Counted from the first letter of the stretch, positions 29,171-39,549 are shown. The stretch: DNA of 64,000 nucleotides from Gluconacetobacter diazotrophicus PA1 5 (GCF_000067045.1 NC_010125.1:2222001-2286000); one strand, 5' to 3'. Notes: generated from the letters alone by a model not told the origin. Numbers and translations: made by a program.

Positions 29171-30533
29171 ATGCCAGATTCCATGCCGCAACTGACCCTG
29201 CACGACAGCAGAAGCCGCAAGACGGTTCCGTTCGCGCCCCTCGATCCGGGGAATGTGCGGGTCTATTATTGCGGGCCGACCGTCTATGACCTGGCCCATA
29301 TCGGCAACCTGCGGGCGATGGTGACGGCCGATATCCTGGTCCGGCTGCTGCGGCACCTGTATCCGCGCGTGACCTATGTGCGCAACATCACGGACGTGGA
29401 CGACAAGATCAACACCCGCGCCCGCGCGAACGGCGAGACGATCGACAGCCTGACCGCCCGCACGATCCGGGATTTCCACGAGGACCTGGACGCCGTCGGC
29501 ATCCTGCCCCCGGATATCGAACCCCGCGCCACCCACCACATCGCCGAGATGCTGACCCTGATCGGCCAGTTGATCGACAGCGGCCATGCCTACGAGGCGC
29601 AGGGTCATGTCCTGTTCGCCGTCAGCCGCTTTCCAGCCTATGGCGCGCTGTCGGGGCGCAGCCCCGAGGACCTGCTGGCCGGCGCACGGGTCGAAGTCGC
29701 GCCCTACAAGCGCGATCCGGGCGATTTCGTGCTGTGGAAGCCGTCGGCGCCCGACCTGCCGGGCTGGGAGAGCCCGTGGGGCCGGGGCCGGCCGGGCTGG
29801 CATATCGAATGCTCGGCCATGTCGCATCGCTATCTGGGCGAGAGCTTCGACATTCATGGCGGCGGCAGCGACCTGCTGTTCCCGCACCACGAAAACGAAC
29901 TGGCGCAAAGCCAGTGCTGCTTCCCGCACGGCCGCTTCGCCAACCACTGGGTGCATAACGCGATGCTGCTGGTGAACGGCGAGAAGATGTCCAAGTCGCT
30001 GGGCAATTTCCTGACCGTCCGCGACGCACTAAGCGTCAGTCCGGCCGAGGCGCTGCGCCTGCTGCTGCTGCACGCGCAGTACCGGTCGGTGCTGAACTTC
30101 ACCCTGGCCGGGCTGGAGGACGCGAAGCAGACGCTGAACCGGTTCTATCGCGCCGTCGGCGACACGCCGCCCGACGGCACGGTTCCGGTCCCCGCCCCCG
30201 TGCTGGCCGCCCTGTGCGACGACCTGAACACGCCCCGCGCGCTGGCGGAAATGCATGCCCTGGCTGACCGGGCCCTGGCGGGCGACCGCGACGCGGCGCT
30301 GGGCCTGCGCGCGGCGGGGCAGTTGCTGGGGCTGCTGGGACAGACGGAGGATGCGTGGTTCCGCGCGGGTACTTACGTCCATCCAGAGACGATCGAAAGG
30401 CTGATCGTCGAACGGCAGGATGCCCGCAAATCCCGCGATTTTTGCCCGCGCCGACGCTATTCGCGAAAGTCTGGCGAAGGACGGCATCGTGCTGGAAGAC
30501 GGGCCGTCCGGCACCACCTGGAGGCGCGCATGA
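29171..30533 (+). CDS. cysS: Cysteinyl-tRNA synthetase with a +1 frameshift near its C-terminus
   Basis: Class I synthetase. The HIGH-type motif is in [16 protein letters not shown]; zinc ligands are the first cysteine and those in HIECSAMS and HHENE; KMSKS is EKMSKSLGN. The normal end ([17 protein letters not shown]...TTWRRA) is found only if one T of the TTTTT run at 30439-30443 is skipped. The corrected gene has 453 codons and ends in a TGA that overlaps the trmJ ATG. As printed, the reading frame runs on in phase into trmJ. About 430 residues, including all catalytic parts, are unaffected. Confidence 0.88.
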
Positions 30534-31306
30534 CCGGCCGCGACGGCGGGGCCGATATCGGCCCGATCGGCAACAGCCCGGTCGTCATCCTGGTGCGCCC
30601 GCAGATGGCCGAGAATATCGGCACCACGGCGCGGGCCATGGCCAATGGCGGACTGTTCCACCTGCGCCTGGTCGCCCCGCGCGACGGCTGGCCGCTGGAG
30701 CGCGCCTGGCGCTCGGCCTCGGGCGCCGACCGCATCCTGGAAGCCGCGACGGTGCATGACAGCGTCGATGACGCGATCGCCGACCTGCACCATGTCTTCG
30801 CGACCTGCCCGCGCCCGCGCCATATCGTCAAGACGGTGCTGACCGCACGCGGGGGCGCCGCCGAACTGCGGCAGATGAGCGGGCGCGGACTGCGCACCGG
30901 CCTGCTGTTCGGCCCCGAGCGCGCCGGCCTGGACAACGAGGACATGGCCCGGGCCGACGCCCTGATCCGCTATCCGCTGAACCCGGCCTTCATGTCGCTG
31001 AACCTGGCGCAGGCGGTCATGATCATGGCCTACGAATGGTGGATGGCCGAAGACGCCACCCCGCCCCGCGCGCTGATGACCAATGAAACCCATGTCGCCA
31101 CCAAGGGCGAACTGGACAATTTCATGCGCCACCTGATCGACGATCTGGACGAATGCGGCTTCCTGCGCAACGAGCAGAAGCGCGCGGGCATGGTGCGCAA
31201 CCTGCGCCATTTCTTCACCCGGGGCGAAGTCACGGAACAGGAACTGCGCACCCTGCACGGCGTGGTGACGGAACTGACCCGGGGGCGCCGGGCGCGCGGG
31301 CAATGA
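30530..31306 (+). CDS. trmJ: tRNA (cytidine/uridine-2'-O-) methyltransferase TrmJ
   Basis: 258 residues of the SPOUT (TrmH/SpoU) superfamily. [20 protein letters not shown] is motif 1, [20 protein letters not shown] motif 2 and [19 protein letters not shown] motif 3, forming the AdoMet trefoil knot. A C-terminal helical extension follows. TrmJ methylates the ribose of residue 32 in tRNA anticodon loops. Its ATG overlaps the restored cysS stop as ATGA, so the two are a coupled operon. Because of the frameshift, the DNA as given joins it in phase to cysS. Confidence 0.93.
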   Translation: MTGRDGGADIGPIGNSPVVILVRPQMAENIGTTARAMANGGLFHLRLVAPRDGWPLERAWRSASGADRILEAATVHDSVDDAIADLHHVFATCPRPRHIVKTVLTARGGAAELRQMSGRGLRTGLLFGPERAGLDNEDMARADALIRYPLNPAFMSLNLAQAVMIMAYEWWMAEDATPPRALMTNETHVATKGELDNFMRHLIDDLDECGFLRNEQKRAGMVRNLRHFFTRGEVTEQELRTLHGVVTELTRGRRARGQ

Positions 31307-31746
31307 AGAGCGTCCTTCGGCAACAGGGCCGTTGCCACCTCGATTCGTCCCCGCGGATGCGGGGAACACGCATCCGCGTGCCCTGCAACCCGTCCCAATC
31401 CATGCCGACGCCGGCTGCCATGGAATCTCCTTCTCGCTTCGCCTATATTTGGCCTGCGGCGTGCAGCGACATGGTGATATTCAGCCGACCATAGGACCGC
31501 CTGCATGGCGGGATCGTTTGTGGGGTTCTGGCTGGCCCCACCTGCACGCCGTGTCACCTGATCCTGCGCACCCATTCCATCACGACCGCCCACGGCGTCA
31601 CACATCGTCCAGTTCTTTCGTGTTCCTGGCGTCCGGCGCCGACGCAATGCGTCGGACGACAACCGAGGCGGCGCGCGAAAAGCGGGCCCGGGAGAGCGTC
31701 TGAGCCCAAAGTTAGGACATCGGCCGCGAATTTCAGCAGGGCCGGC
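31307..31746. other. Interval between trmJ and the CRISPR array
   Basis: 440 bp without a credible gene. It contains an orphan repeat copy (31341-31369) and a small inverted repeat CCGACGC-AAT-GCGTCGG at 31639-31655. Local base composition is less GC-biased than neighbouring genes. It is the trailer side of the array, so eroded CRISPR units are the likely origin of at least part of it. Confidence 0.4.
31341..31369 (-). repeat. Orphan, degenerate type I-E CRISPR repeat
   Basis: Matches 24 of 29 positions of the array consensus. It keeps the CCCCGC/GCGGGG arms and the GAACAC end, with changes at positions 3, 7 and 15-17. It lies 378 bp beyond the last recognisable unit of the array, in the same orientation. 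Confidence 0.75.
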
Positions 31747-33116
31747 AGATTCATCCCTGCATATGCGAGGAACACAAGGCGGCCTCGTCCAGGATCACCA
31801 GACCCTGCGGTTCATCCCCGCACGTGCGGGAACACGTCCCCCTGCTCGGCAACCCCAAACTCAAGATCGGTTCATCCCCGCACGTGCGGGGAACACGCCG
31901 CGACGGTGAAGGGGAGGTTGTTCGACGCCGGTTCATCCCCGCACGTGCGGGGAACACGAGTCACCGGATTCCCATCTCATCCTAATATCCGGTTCATCCC
32001 CGCACGTGCGGGGAACACCTTTTCTCAGCCGACACTCTCCATGCAAGAACCGGTTCATCCCCGCACGTGCGGGGAACACACGCGGGTCTATGAGATTCCG
32101 ATCATGCAGGACGGTTCATCCCCGCACGTGCGGGGAACACCATTGACCCGGCACCCTCCCCATGTGACGTTTCGGTTCATCCCCGCACGTGCGGGGAACA
32201 CTGGCTCGGGACCATCTTAGCGGACGACATGGCCGGTTCATCCCCGCACGTGCGGGGAACACGGCGTAGCCCGCAGCACCGCCCAGCCGGGGACCGGTTC
32301 ATCCCCGCACGTGCGGGGAACACCTTAACTGGATCACGATCGCGCTGATCCTCTACGGTTCATCCCCGCACGTGCGGGGAACACTTCTCGGCACTCGACC
32401 CGCGCCCAGACGGCTGCGGTTCATCCCCGCACGTGCGGGGAACACCGCGGGTCGCTCGGCAATCGCGCTGCTATCGCCGGTTCATCCCCGCACGTGCGGG
32501 GAACACGCCGGACGAGCGCGTACATGCTCTGGTGCATCCGGTTCATCCCCGCACGTGCGGGGAACACCAGCGGCGATCCTGAGCGGTTCCACGAGGCGGC
32601 GGTTCATCCCCGCACGTGCGGGGAACACATCTGCCTCAGACCTTCGATGCGGAGCAGGCCCGGTTCATCCCCGCACGTGCGGGGAACACGACAATCGTTC
32701 CCTCCCTCAAAGATGATTATTCGGTTCATCCCCGCACGTGCGGGGAACACACGTTCTCGCGCGTGCTGTCCACGTTCCTGACCGGTTCATCCCCGCACGT
32801 GCGGGGAACACAGCGCGGCGTGGCGGGAATCAAGGTCGTCGGTCGGTTCATCCCCGCACGTGCGGGGAACACACCATCCGTTCGGCGGTGATGCCGCGAA
32901 CGATCGGTTCATCCCCGCACGTGCGGGGAACACTTGCGTCAAACGAAGCACAATATCAGGCGCAGCGGTTCATCCCCGCACGTGCGGGGAACACTTGCCT
33001 CTAACGAGGCGCAGTATCAGGCACAGCGGTTCATCCCCGCACGTGCGGGGAACACCCGTCGTTTCGATCGTCACGGCGATCATCGGCCGGTTCATCCCCG
33101 CACGTGCGGGGAACAC
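31747..33116 (-). CRISPR. Type I-E CRISPR array, 23 repeats and 22 spacers
   Basis: Repeat of 29 bp reading on the plus strand CGGTTCATCCCCGC-ACGT-GCGGGGAACAC, which is the reverse of the usual type I-E sense. Transcription is therefore on the minus strand with the 5' handle ATGAACCG. The period is 61 bp (29 + 32) throughout, except one unit with a 28-bp repeat at 31808-31835. The repeat at 31747-31775 is degenerate (7 changes) and marks the old, trailer end. Repeats from 31868 to 33088 are essentially identical. The leader and cas2e lie on the right, so newest spacers are near 33087. Spacers at 32934-32965 and 32995-33026 are homologous (see findings). Confidence 0.98.
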
Positions 33117-33184
33117 TCTTCGTGGAAAACATTGATCTCAAATCTCTATTTTATTGTCAAAGATTCTACCGATCTTAACCTGGG
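33117..33184 (-). promoter_or_regulatory. CRISPR leader with candidate array promoter
   Basis: 68-bp AT-rich stretch between the cas2e stop and the first repeat. On the minus strand TTGACA (33155-33160), 17 bp, GATCAA (33132-33137) could start transcription a few bases before the first repeat. The leader is short for type I-E; IHF-site presence was not determined. Confidence 0.6.
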
Positions 33185-34472
<1,288 letters not shown>

Positions 34473-34483
34473 ATCCGCCCCCT

Positions 34484-35170
34484 TCAGACAGCCCTGCGGA
34501 TCAGCATAAGCCCGCAGCCGAATGCCCTGGCCCGACCGAACCCTTGCATGAGCGAATCGAGGAACGCATCCGGGGCGGTAACACGCACCTCCCCCGTCAG
34601 GTTGACCACCCCGAACGATACGATGCCACGACCGCCGGAGCGGGGGATTCGCAGGACATCACGTCCCTCGATCACAAGGGGAGAAGCCGGGGCAAATCCG
34701 GCACGGACACCCTGCCGCCCCATCCATGTTTCAAGGGCATCCGCAATCATGGAGTCACGCGCTTCCGCCCCTTCGCGCTGCGACCGGCGATGCAGCGCGT
34801 CCATCACCACGTCATGCCGCTGACTGCGAGTCCGTCCGGGCGTCTTTCGATCCACCGTGGCATTTGCCCGCAGCAGGAACCGCAATCGATCTCCTTCTTT
34901 CAGGAGCGGGTCGAACGGTCGGGTCTCGACGTCAAAAAGGCCGTGGCTGTCCACAGGTTCGCGGGCCGATAGCACCATGAAGCGTCCAGCTTCCATCTGG
35001 CGCCAGAGGAAATCGCGCGTCCGGTCGGGATCGTCACCAAAGAGAGCCCAGAGCAGATGATGGGCTGCCGCATGCTGCCGTCCCTCTCCATCCGGCACCA
35101 ACAGCCGGGCCAACGCCCGCACCGGTGCATCACGCCGCAAGGCGATGCGGGAGAGAAAGCCCCGCATCAT
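34484..35170 (-). CDS. cas6e: CRISPR RNA endoribonuclease Cas6e (CasE)
   Basis: 228 residues with two ferredoxin-like domains. The N-terminus MRGFLSRIALRRDAPV and AAAHHLLWALFGD align with E. coli CasE; His37 falls at the position of the catalytic histidine (H20 of E. coli), judged from the H-x3-W-x2-F spacing. The glycine-rich loop near the C-terminus is GFGRARAFGCGLMLI. It cuts repeats at the base of the stem, leaving the ATGAACCG handle, and stays on the crRNA 3' end. The first of two ATGs overlaps the cas5e stop. Confidence 0.93.
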   Translation of the reverse strand: MMRGFLSRIALRRDAPVRALARLLVPDGEGRQHAAAHHLLWALFGDDPDRTRDFLWRQMEAGRFMVLSAREPVDSHGLFDVETRPFDPLLKEGDRLRFLLRANATVDRKTPGRTRSQRHDVVMDALHRRSQREGAEARDSMIADALETWMGRQGVRAGFAPASPLVIEGRDVLRIPRSGGRGIVSFGVVNLTGEVRVTAPDAFLDSLMQGFGRARAFGCGLMLIRRAV

Positions 35171-35949
35171 ATCGTGCCCTCCTCGCGGCAGAGCAGCACG
35201 GCCTCTTCCCGCAATCCGAACTGCCATCTCCTGCGGGACAGGGGCTGATCCCGGCGGATCTCGCGGCGCAGGGGCGTATGGCCGCCGCCATGCTCGGCCA
35301 TATCGACAGCATCAAGCACGAGCAGCAAACCACCGCTTCGCGATGCGCCGGCAAACTGCCGTCGAAAGGAATCGTGGCGTATCCGCAATCCGGCCTCGGG
35401 CCCATTGCGGTGACGGTCCAGAAGCACGGCGGCGGCCGAGACACCATCCGTCACGGACGGCGCCAGGGGCAAACCGGCAGGACAGGACCGCCGCCCGAGA
35501 GAGGGCGTGAAGACAGGTTCCCTCATGGCGGCCTGTAGCGCCTCCAACGACCAGCGTGCGGTCTTTCCACTCGTCCAGACGGCGCCGAGATGCCAGGTTC
35601 CCATGCGATAGTCCCGGCGGGACAGGATGGTCGCCAGGTCGCCCGGGGACGCAGCCAGTTCCTCGGCCCGTGTCGCCGGGCGCCAGTTGCGCCGCGCGGG
35701 GGCGGCCTGGGCCGTATGATAATCCGTCAGCAGCTTTCCCGGTGCATGGCACAGGATGGCCAGCCCGTAATCGGCTGCCAGCGCGGCCTGCGCGTCTTCA
35801 TCATCGCGCGTCAGGCCCAGGCAGGCCGCCATCAGTCCCAGTACGGCCGACCGCGCGGGGCGGTCCCAGCCATCCCGTCGTTCGCCCACCGCGATTGCGC
35901 CGAAGGACGCCATCGGCGCCACCATGGCGAATGTCAGGAACTGTCCCAT
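35167..35949 (-). CDS. cas5e: Cascade subunit Cas5e (CasD)
   Basis: 260 residues. MGQFLTFAMVAPMASFGAIA with VGERRDGWDRPARSAVLGLM is the Cas5 N-terminal ferredoxin segment with the conserved WDRPARSA. LLTDYHTAQA and ILSRRDYRMGTWHLGAVW match the I-E subfamily. It caps the 5' handle of the crRNA in Cascade. It starts 8 bp after the cas7e stop and overlaps cas6e by ATGA. Confidence 0.94.
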   Translation of the reverse strand: MGQFLTFAMVAPMASFGAIAVGERRDGWDRPARSAVLGLMAACLGLTRDDEDAQAALAADYGLAILCHAPGKLLTDYHTAQAAPARRNWRPATRAEELAASPGDLATILSRRDYRMGTWHLGAVWTSGKTARWSLEALQAAMREPVFTPSLGRRSCPAGLPLAPSVTDGVSAAAVLLDRHRNGPEAGLRIRHDSFRRQFAGASRSGGLLLVLDAVDMAEHGGGHTPLRREIRRDQPLSRRRWQFGLREEAVLLCREEGTI

Positions 35950-35957
35950 ATCCGCGC

Positions 35958-37016
35958 TCAGGACCGGCAGAATGCCGCGATATCGGCAAGCGTCGCGCTG
36001 TCCTTGCGGGCAGTTTCCAGTTCGCATTCAGCGTCGATGCCCGCACCGTAAACCCGCGCGAGTTCGCCGCGGAACGTTCTGAGGGCTGCAATCGAGCCCG
36101 CCATAAGGTCCGTCCCGGCAACCGGCCTGGCGAACGCACCCGCAAGCGTTCGCGGCTGGGCATTGCCCCGTTCAGCCAGGACATATTGCGCGCGGGCAAG
36201 GGCGGCAAAGCTGTTCTGCTTGCCTGAGGGCGCGACCGTCGCCGCCGCTTCCACCAGCGCGCCCAAAGCCGTTTCCATCACGCCGCTTTCGTCGGCGTCA
36301 CCCAGATTCTTTCGGAGCAGTTCACGATTCACACACAGATAAAGATAAAACACCCCCGACCCGAACCCGGCCTCGCTCAGGAAGCCGGCCCCGGCATCCT
36401 CTTCCGGGCGTTTCAGATCGTCGATGGCGGTATAGTAATCGTCCTCGACCGTGACGCGATGCGTGGTGATGGCGTGCGCGACCTGCACCGCCGCTTCCCG
36501 GTTATAGGATGGTTCGCTTGCCAGCATCCGGCCGAACAGGGCGATATCCGCCGCCGTGTCCGTCCGATACAGCAAGGCGTCCTTTTCTTTTGCCAGGTCG
36601 ATCTTCTCGCCGGCGGCCAGCCGGTCGGCCATCGCAAACGCGGCCTCACGCTCGGCCGGCGAAATGAAGACAAGCTGTTCAGTGTAGGTGGAATTAGCGT
36701 CCTTTTCCGCCTTCACCTTGCCATAGATCCCGGCAATGTCCCGCGCGATCGCCAGGGATCTTTTTTCGTCCAGTCCCTTTTCCAGAAGATGCTGCCGGAT
36801 CTCGTTCCCCAGCCGCTGGGTGCGCTGCCCCATATGCCCCGCAAGCGCCGAGGAAAAGATTTCCGATGTGCGCCAGGCCCGCTTGAGGGCCTGCGACGAA
36901 ATCCGCAGGCGCGTCACGCCGCCCACATTGGCGGTCTTGGGATTGCCCGTGTCGTCACGATTGACGTTGGACGGCGGATAGAAGGTCAGGAGATGCAGTT
37001 GCAGAAATCGGCTCAC
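35958..37016 (-). CDS. cas7e: Cascade backbone subunit Cas7e (CasC)
   Basis: 352 residues. FLQLHLLTFYPPSNVNRDDTG followed by PKTANVGGVTRLRISSQALKRAWR is the I-E Cas7 start, with the SSQ-LKRAWR signature. YYTAIDDL and SGVFYLYLCVNRELL mark the RRM core. Six copies line the crRNA, and their thumbs flip out every sixth base, a property used in the findings. The start is GTG within GTGA, overlapping the cse2 stop; GGAACTTCAGTC lies upstream. Confidence 0.95.
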   Translation of the reverse strand: MSRFLQLHLLTFYPPSNVNRDDTGNPKTANVGGVTRLRISSQALKRAWRTSEIFSSALAGHMGQRTQRLGNEIRQHLLEKGLDEKRSLAIARDIAGIYGKVKAEKDANSTYTEQLVFISPAEREAAFAMADRLAAGEKIDLAKEKDALLYRTDTAADIALFGRMLASEPSYNREAAVQVAHAITTHRVTVEDDYYTAIDDLKRPEEDAGAGFLSEAGFGSGVFYLYLCVNRELLRKNLGDADESGVMETALGALVEAAATVAPSGKQNSFAALARAQYVLAERGNAQPRTLAGAFARPVAGTDLMAGSIAALRTFRGELARVYGAGIDAECELETARKDSATLADIAAFCRS

Positions 37017-37603
37017 GACTGAAGTTCCTTTTCGGACTCGATGGATTGTTCGGCAGATGCGCCGCTGTCCGGCTCGCCCGCATTCCAGTATTCGTAGACC
37101 CAGCGCACGCGAATCTTTTCCGCCGCCATGTCGTCCCACATCCCTGTCCGGGGCCAGGCGAGGACCGACCTGGCCAGATCGGCAACGTTCACGGTCCTGC
37201 CGGCCAACGTCACCAGGCGGCGGAATGCCGTAAGGCACTCGTCAAACTCGCTCGCATCCAGCAGTCTGCGGAACCGCACCGGTTTGCACAGTGCCGTCGC
37301 TACCTTCGCCATATCCGTCGGTCCGATCTGGCGCGCCACGAACTGGGCGGGATTGTCCGATCGCACATGCGCGAGAACCGCCGCGACCAGCGCCACCCGG
37401 GCAAGTTCGCCCTCCCGCCGGGCGCCGCATCGCCGCGCCAATGTCTGTACCGCCGGCTCGAACAGCGCATCGACGATGCTCGCGCAACGGCGCAGCCGTG
37501 CCAGCGTCCCGCGGTCGCCCGGCCGTCCGCCGGGGTCCGGCTGCAATTCGCGCCACCAGTTCCGCGCCTTTTCGGCAATCGCGTTTCGGTCATCTCCGGT
37601 CAT
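37013..37603 (-). CDS. cse2: Cascade small subunit Cse2 (Cas11e/CasB)
   Basis: 196 residues, mainly helical. ARNWWRELQPDPGGRPGDRG, LARLRRC, VAAVLAHVRSD, RFRRLLDASEFDECLTAFRRLV and DLARSVLAWP (followed by WVYEYW) are typical of CasB. Two copies form the belly of Cascade and stabilise the R-loop. Overlaps both neighbours by four bases (ATGA and GTGA). Confidence 0.93.
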   Translation of the reverse strand: MTGDDRNAIAEKARNWWRELQPDPGGRPGDRGTLARLRRCASIVDALFEPAVQTLARRCGARREGELARVALVAAVLAHVRSDNPAQFVARQIGPTDMAKVATALCKPVRFRRLLDASEFDECLTAFRRLVTLAGRTVNVADLARSVLAWPRTGMWDDMAAEKIRVRWVYEYWNAGEPDSGASAEQSIESEKELQS

Positions 37604-39240
37604 GGCTGCTTCATCCTGGACGTCGCTTTCCGTGTAACGGGCACGGGAATTTTCAGAACCATCATGAGCGCCTGCCCTTCCTTTCCACCGCCCGCGACAG
37701 CCGCCCCGAGCCGCCGGCGCGCCAGCGCGGATCGTTGCGCCTCGGTCGTTCCCGTGTCCGGAGTCAGCATGACGGCGGAGTCGAACAGGTCCAGGGCCAC
37801 CCGCCGAAGGGCGCGCAGCCAGATGCGCCGCAGATCGATGTCATCTCCGTCACCCAGCAGCACCGCCTGATGGAGAAGATCGAAGAACGTTCCCTCCGTC
37901 TGCGCCCAGAACCGTTCGCGCAGGCCGGAGAACAGCGTTGCATCTGGCGAGATGGTCCCCTTGCCAAACAGGGCCTCCCGGACACACTGTCGGAGGATAC
38001 CCGCCACTTGGTCGGCGGCCTCGACATACGCTCGGGCCAGTGCGTCAAGCGCCTCCTGACGCACCGGATCGACCACGCCGGGCAGCGGCATCTCGCTCTC
38101 GACGAAGCTGCGGGCCTTCATATTGTCCATGTCATAACCGGCCGCCAGAAGCCGAGGCGTGAGCGAGGCGGCAACGTTCCGGGCCCGGTCGTTACGCCAT
38201 GACAGCACCGTGCTTGCCGGAAGCCGGTGCGTATCGCTGCTGTTCACGACAATCCCGGCCCAATGGCGGTATCCGATTCCACCCGGCTGCGGGTGGACGC
38301 TCAGCCATTCGGCGTCTTTCTTCTGGCGATAACGGGGCGTCAACGGGTGGATGGATGCGCCCGCGCCATAGGGCATCCCTGTCCAGTCGGCGTAGCTTGC
38401 GCCATAAGGACGCTGTCGCCAGCCCGGTACCAGAACGGCATCCGGCTGCCCCGTCAGGTCGCATATGCCGTCCTCCGCCGCTTCGAAATCGAGGCGAATA
38501 CGCCGCGGCATTCCCCACCAGCATTGCAGCGGATGGGCGTTATGGCCTGGGCGTACACTGGTTCCATCCTTGCCTGACCCGATTGTCGGCGCGAGCCACG
38601 GGAACACACGGGGCAGGTCTGCTTCGGACGGAGGCACCCCGAAGGGCGTATTCGCCCATACCATCTCCCACAGGCTCGCTCCCTCCCGGGGCAGGACCAG
38701 CGTGACCAGGGGGCCGCCGCCCCGCAGGCCGGTCATGTTTCCCGCACCGCCGCTCGGCGCCCAGGACTGGAGGGTAAACAGGGCCATGCAGGCGGCCGGA
38801 CGCCCCAGCGCCATGATCCGCTGCCGATGCACGAACAGATCCGTGTTCTTCTTTACGGTGCTATCGCCAGGCGCATCGATCAGCAGACGTTCCACAGGCT
38901 CCTGGCCGCTCTGGAGATTTTCCAGGTCCTGCAGGAAGCGTGGCCCCGGCCCATCGAGCCAGAAGGCTTCGGCCACAGGGGCGAAGGCTTCGTCCAGCGC
39001 CTCCACGGAAGGTGGGTCTTCCCAGGTTTCGCACCAGATATCCTCGTTTTTGGGCGGAAACGCCGTTGCCAGCAATCCGATCAGGAATTCAAGGGACGCG
39101 ATGCGGAAATCCGCCCGTGGCCAATCGAGCGCCATGATCGGATCGTCGGCCACGCGGTCCACGATCTGCGCCGGACGAATGGTCTCCGCCGCGCCGGATT
39201 TCCGGCGAATGGGCAGCCATGAAGCGGTCAGAAGATTCAT
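37600..39240 (-). CDS. cas8e: Cascade large subunit Cas8e (Cse1/CasA)
   Basis: 546 residues. MNLLTASWLPIRRKSG is the conserved family start; an ATG five codons earlier is less likely. WLDGPGPRFLQD, NTDLFVHR, LFTLQSWAPSGGAGNMTGLR and the zinc-free Cse1 core segments (DPVRQEALDALARAY region of the four-helix bundle) are visible. It recognises the PAM and recruits Cas3. It is the first gene of the Cascade operon; the 380 bp before it contain the regulatory elements listed next. Confidence 0.94.
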   Translation of the reverse strand: MNLLTASWLPIRRKSGAAETIRPAQIVDRVADDPIMALDWPRADFRIASLEFLIGLLATAFPPKNEDIWCETWEDPPSVEALDEAFAPVAEAFWLDGPGPRFLQDLENLQSGQEPVERLLIDAPGDSTVKKNTDLFVHRQRIMALGRPAACMALFTLQSWAPSGGAGNMTGLRGGGPLVTLVLPREGASLWEMVWANTPFGVPPSEADLPRVFPWLAPTIGSGKDGTSVRPGHNAHPLQCWWGMPRRIRLDFEAAEDGICDLTGQPDAVLVPGWRQRPYGASYADWTGMPYGAGASIHPLTPRYRQKKDAEWLSVHPQPGGIGYRHWAGIVVNSSDTHRLPASTVLSWRNDRARNVAASLTPRLLAAGYDMDNMKARSFVESEMPLPGVVDPVRQEALDALARAYVEAADQVAGILRQCVREALFGKGTISPDATLFSGLRERFWAQTEGTFFDLLHQAVLLGDGDDIDLRRIWLRALRRVALDLFDSAVMLTPDTGTTEAQRSALARRRLGAAVAGGGKEGQALMMVLKIPVPVTRKATSRMKQP

Positions 39241-39283
39241 GGGAAACGATCTCATTTAGCGTAGCCAGATAAAGGCAAAACTT

Positions 39284-39382
39284 TTACTTTGTCGCTGGCG
39301 CCAGACGGCCAGGTCCGGCGCCAGTGACGTTCGAGGTACCGGCAATGCCGGCGAATACCGATAAAACGAACGATTGCCACAC
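39284..39382 (-). CDS. Candidate 32-codon leader ORF upstream of cas8e
   Basis: GTG preceded by AAAGGAGGGTGTAAC, one of the strongest Shine-Dalgarno sequences in the window. The product would be a 32-residue peptide, WQSFVLSVFAGIAGTSNV after the start, with a weakly hydrophobic first half. It ends 43 bp before cas8e. It may be a real small protein, a translated leader, or the effector part of an RNA-guarded toxin module. No homolog is known to me. Confidence 0.35.
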   Translation of the reverse strand: MWQSFVLSVFAGIAGTSNVTGAGPGRLAPATK

Positions 39383-39412
39383 GTTACACCCTCCTTTCCT
39401 TGACAACACACA

Positions 39413-39436
39413 GCCGCCCCATTCGGGGCGGCTTTT
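39413..39436. terminator. Perfect 8-bp hairpin between cas3 and cas8e
   Basis: GCCGCCCC-ATTC-GGGGCGGC followed on the plus strand by TTTTGTCGTTTT. On the minus strand it is preceded by AAAA and followed by TGTGTGTTGT. It could end the cas3/pseudo-crRNA transcript before the strong ribosome site of the short ORF, or end a plus-strand transcript. Confidence 0.6.
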
Positions 39437-39460
39437 GTCGTTTTCCATGTTTCAAGGTTG

Positions 39461-39494
39461 AAGTCAAACATATTCGAAGACTCGAACACAACTT
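39461..39494 (-). promoter_or_regulatory. Protospacer-like target of the pseudo-crRNA, with AAG PAM
   Basis: On the minus strand AAG (39494-39492) precedes TTGTGTTCGAGTCTTCG (39491-39475), which matches the pseudo-spacer's first 17 nt TTGTGATGGAGGCTTCG except at positions 6, 8 and 12. The site continues to 39461 and covers a TTGACT (39467-39462) that could be a -35 element for cas8e. It lies 221-254 bp before the cas8e start. Interpretation as an operator bound by Cascade is inference from the match. Confidence 0.75.
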
Positions 39495-39549
39495 ATGTTT
39501 TTTGATTTTTTCCCCAGACTAAGCTGGATAGTCAATTTTTACAGCATGT

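Noticed and set aside
28754-31306. A single 850-residue open frame covering cysS and trmJ as a real bifunctional enzyme
   Set aside because: The joining part is out of the CysS family frame, and one T removal restores both normal ends with an ATGA overlap. The frameshift is treated as an anomaly, not a designed fusion.
39256-39489. 77-codon minus-strand frame between cas3 and cas8e
   Set aside because: No ribosome site and no recognisable composition; the shorter GTG frame in another phase has the strong Shine-Dalgarno.
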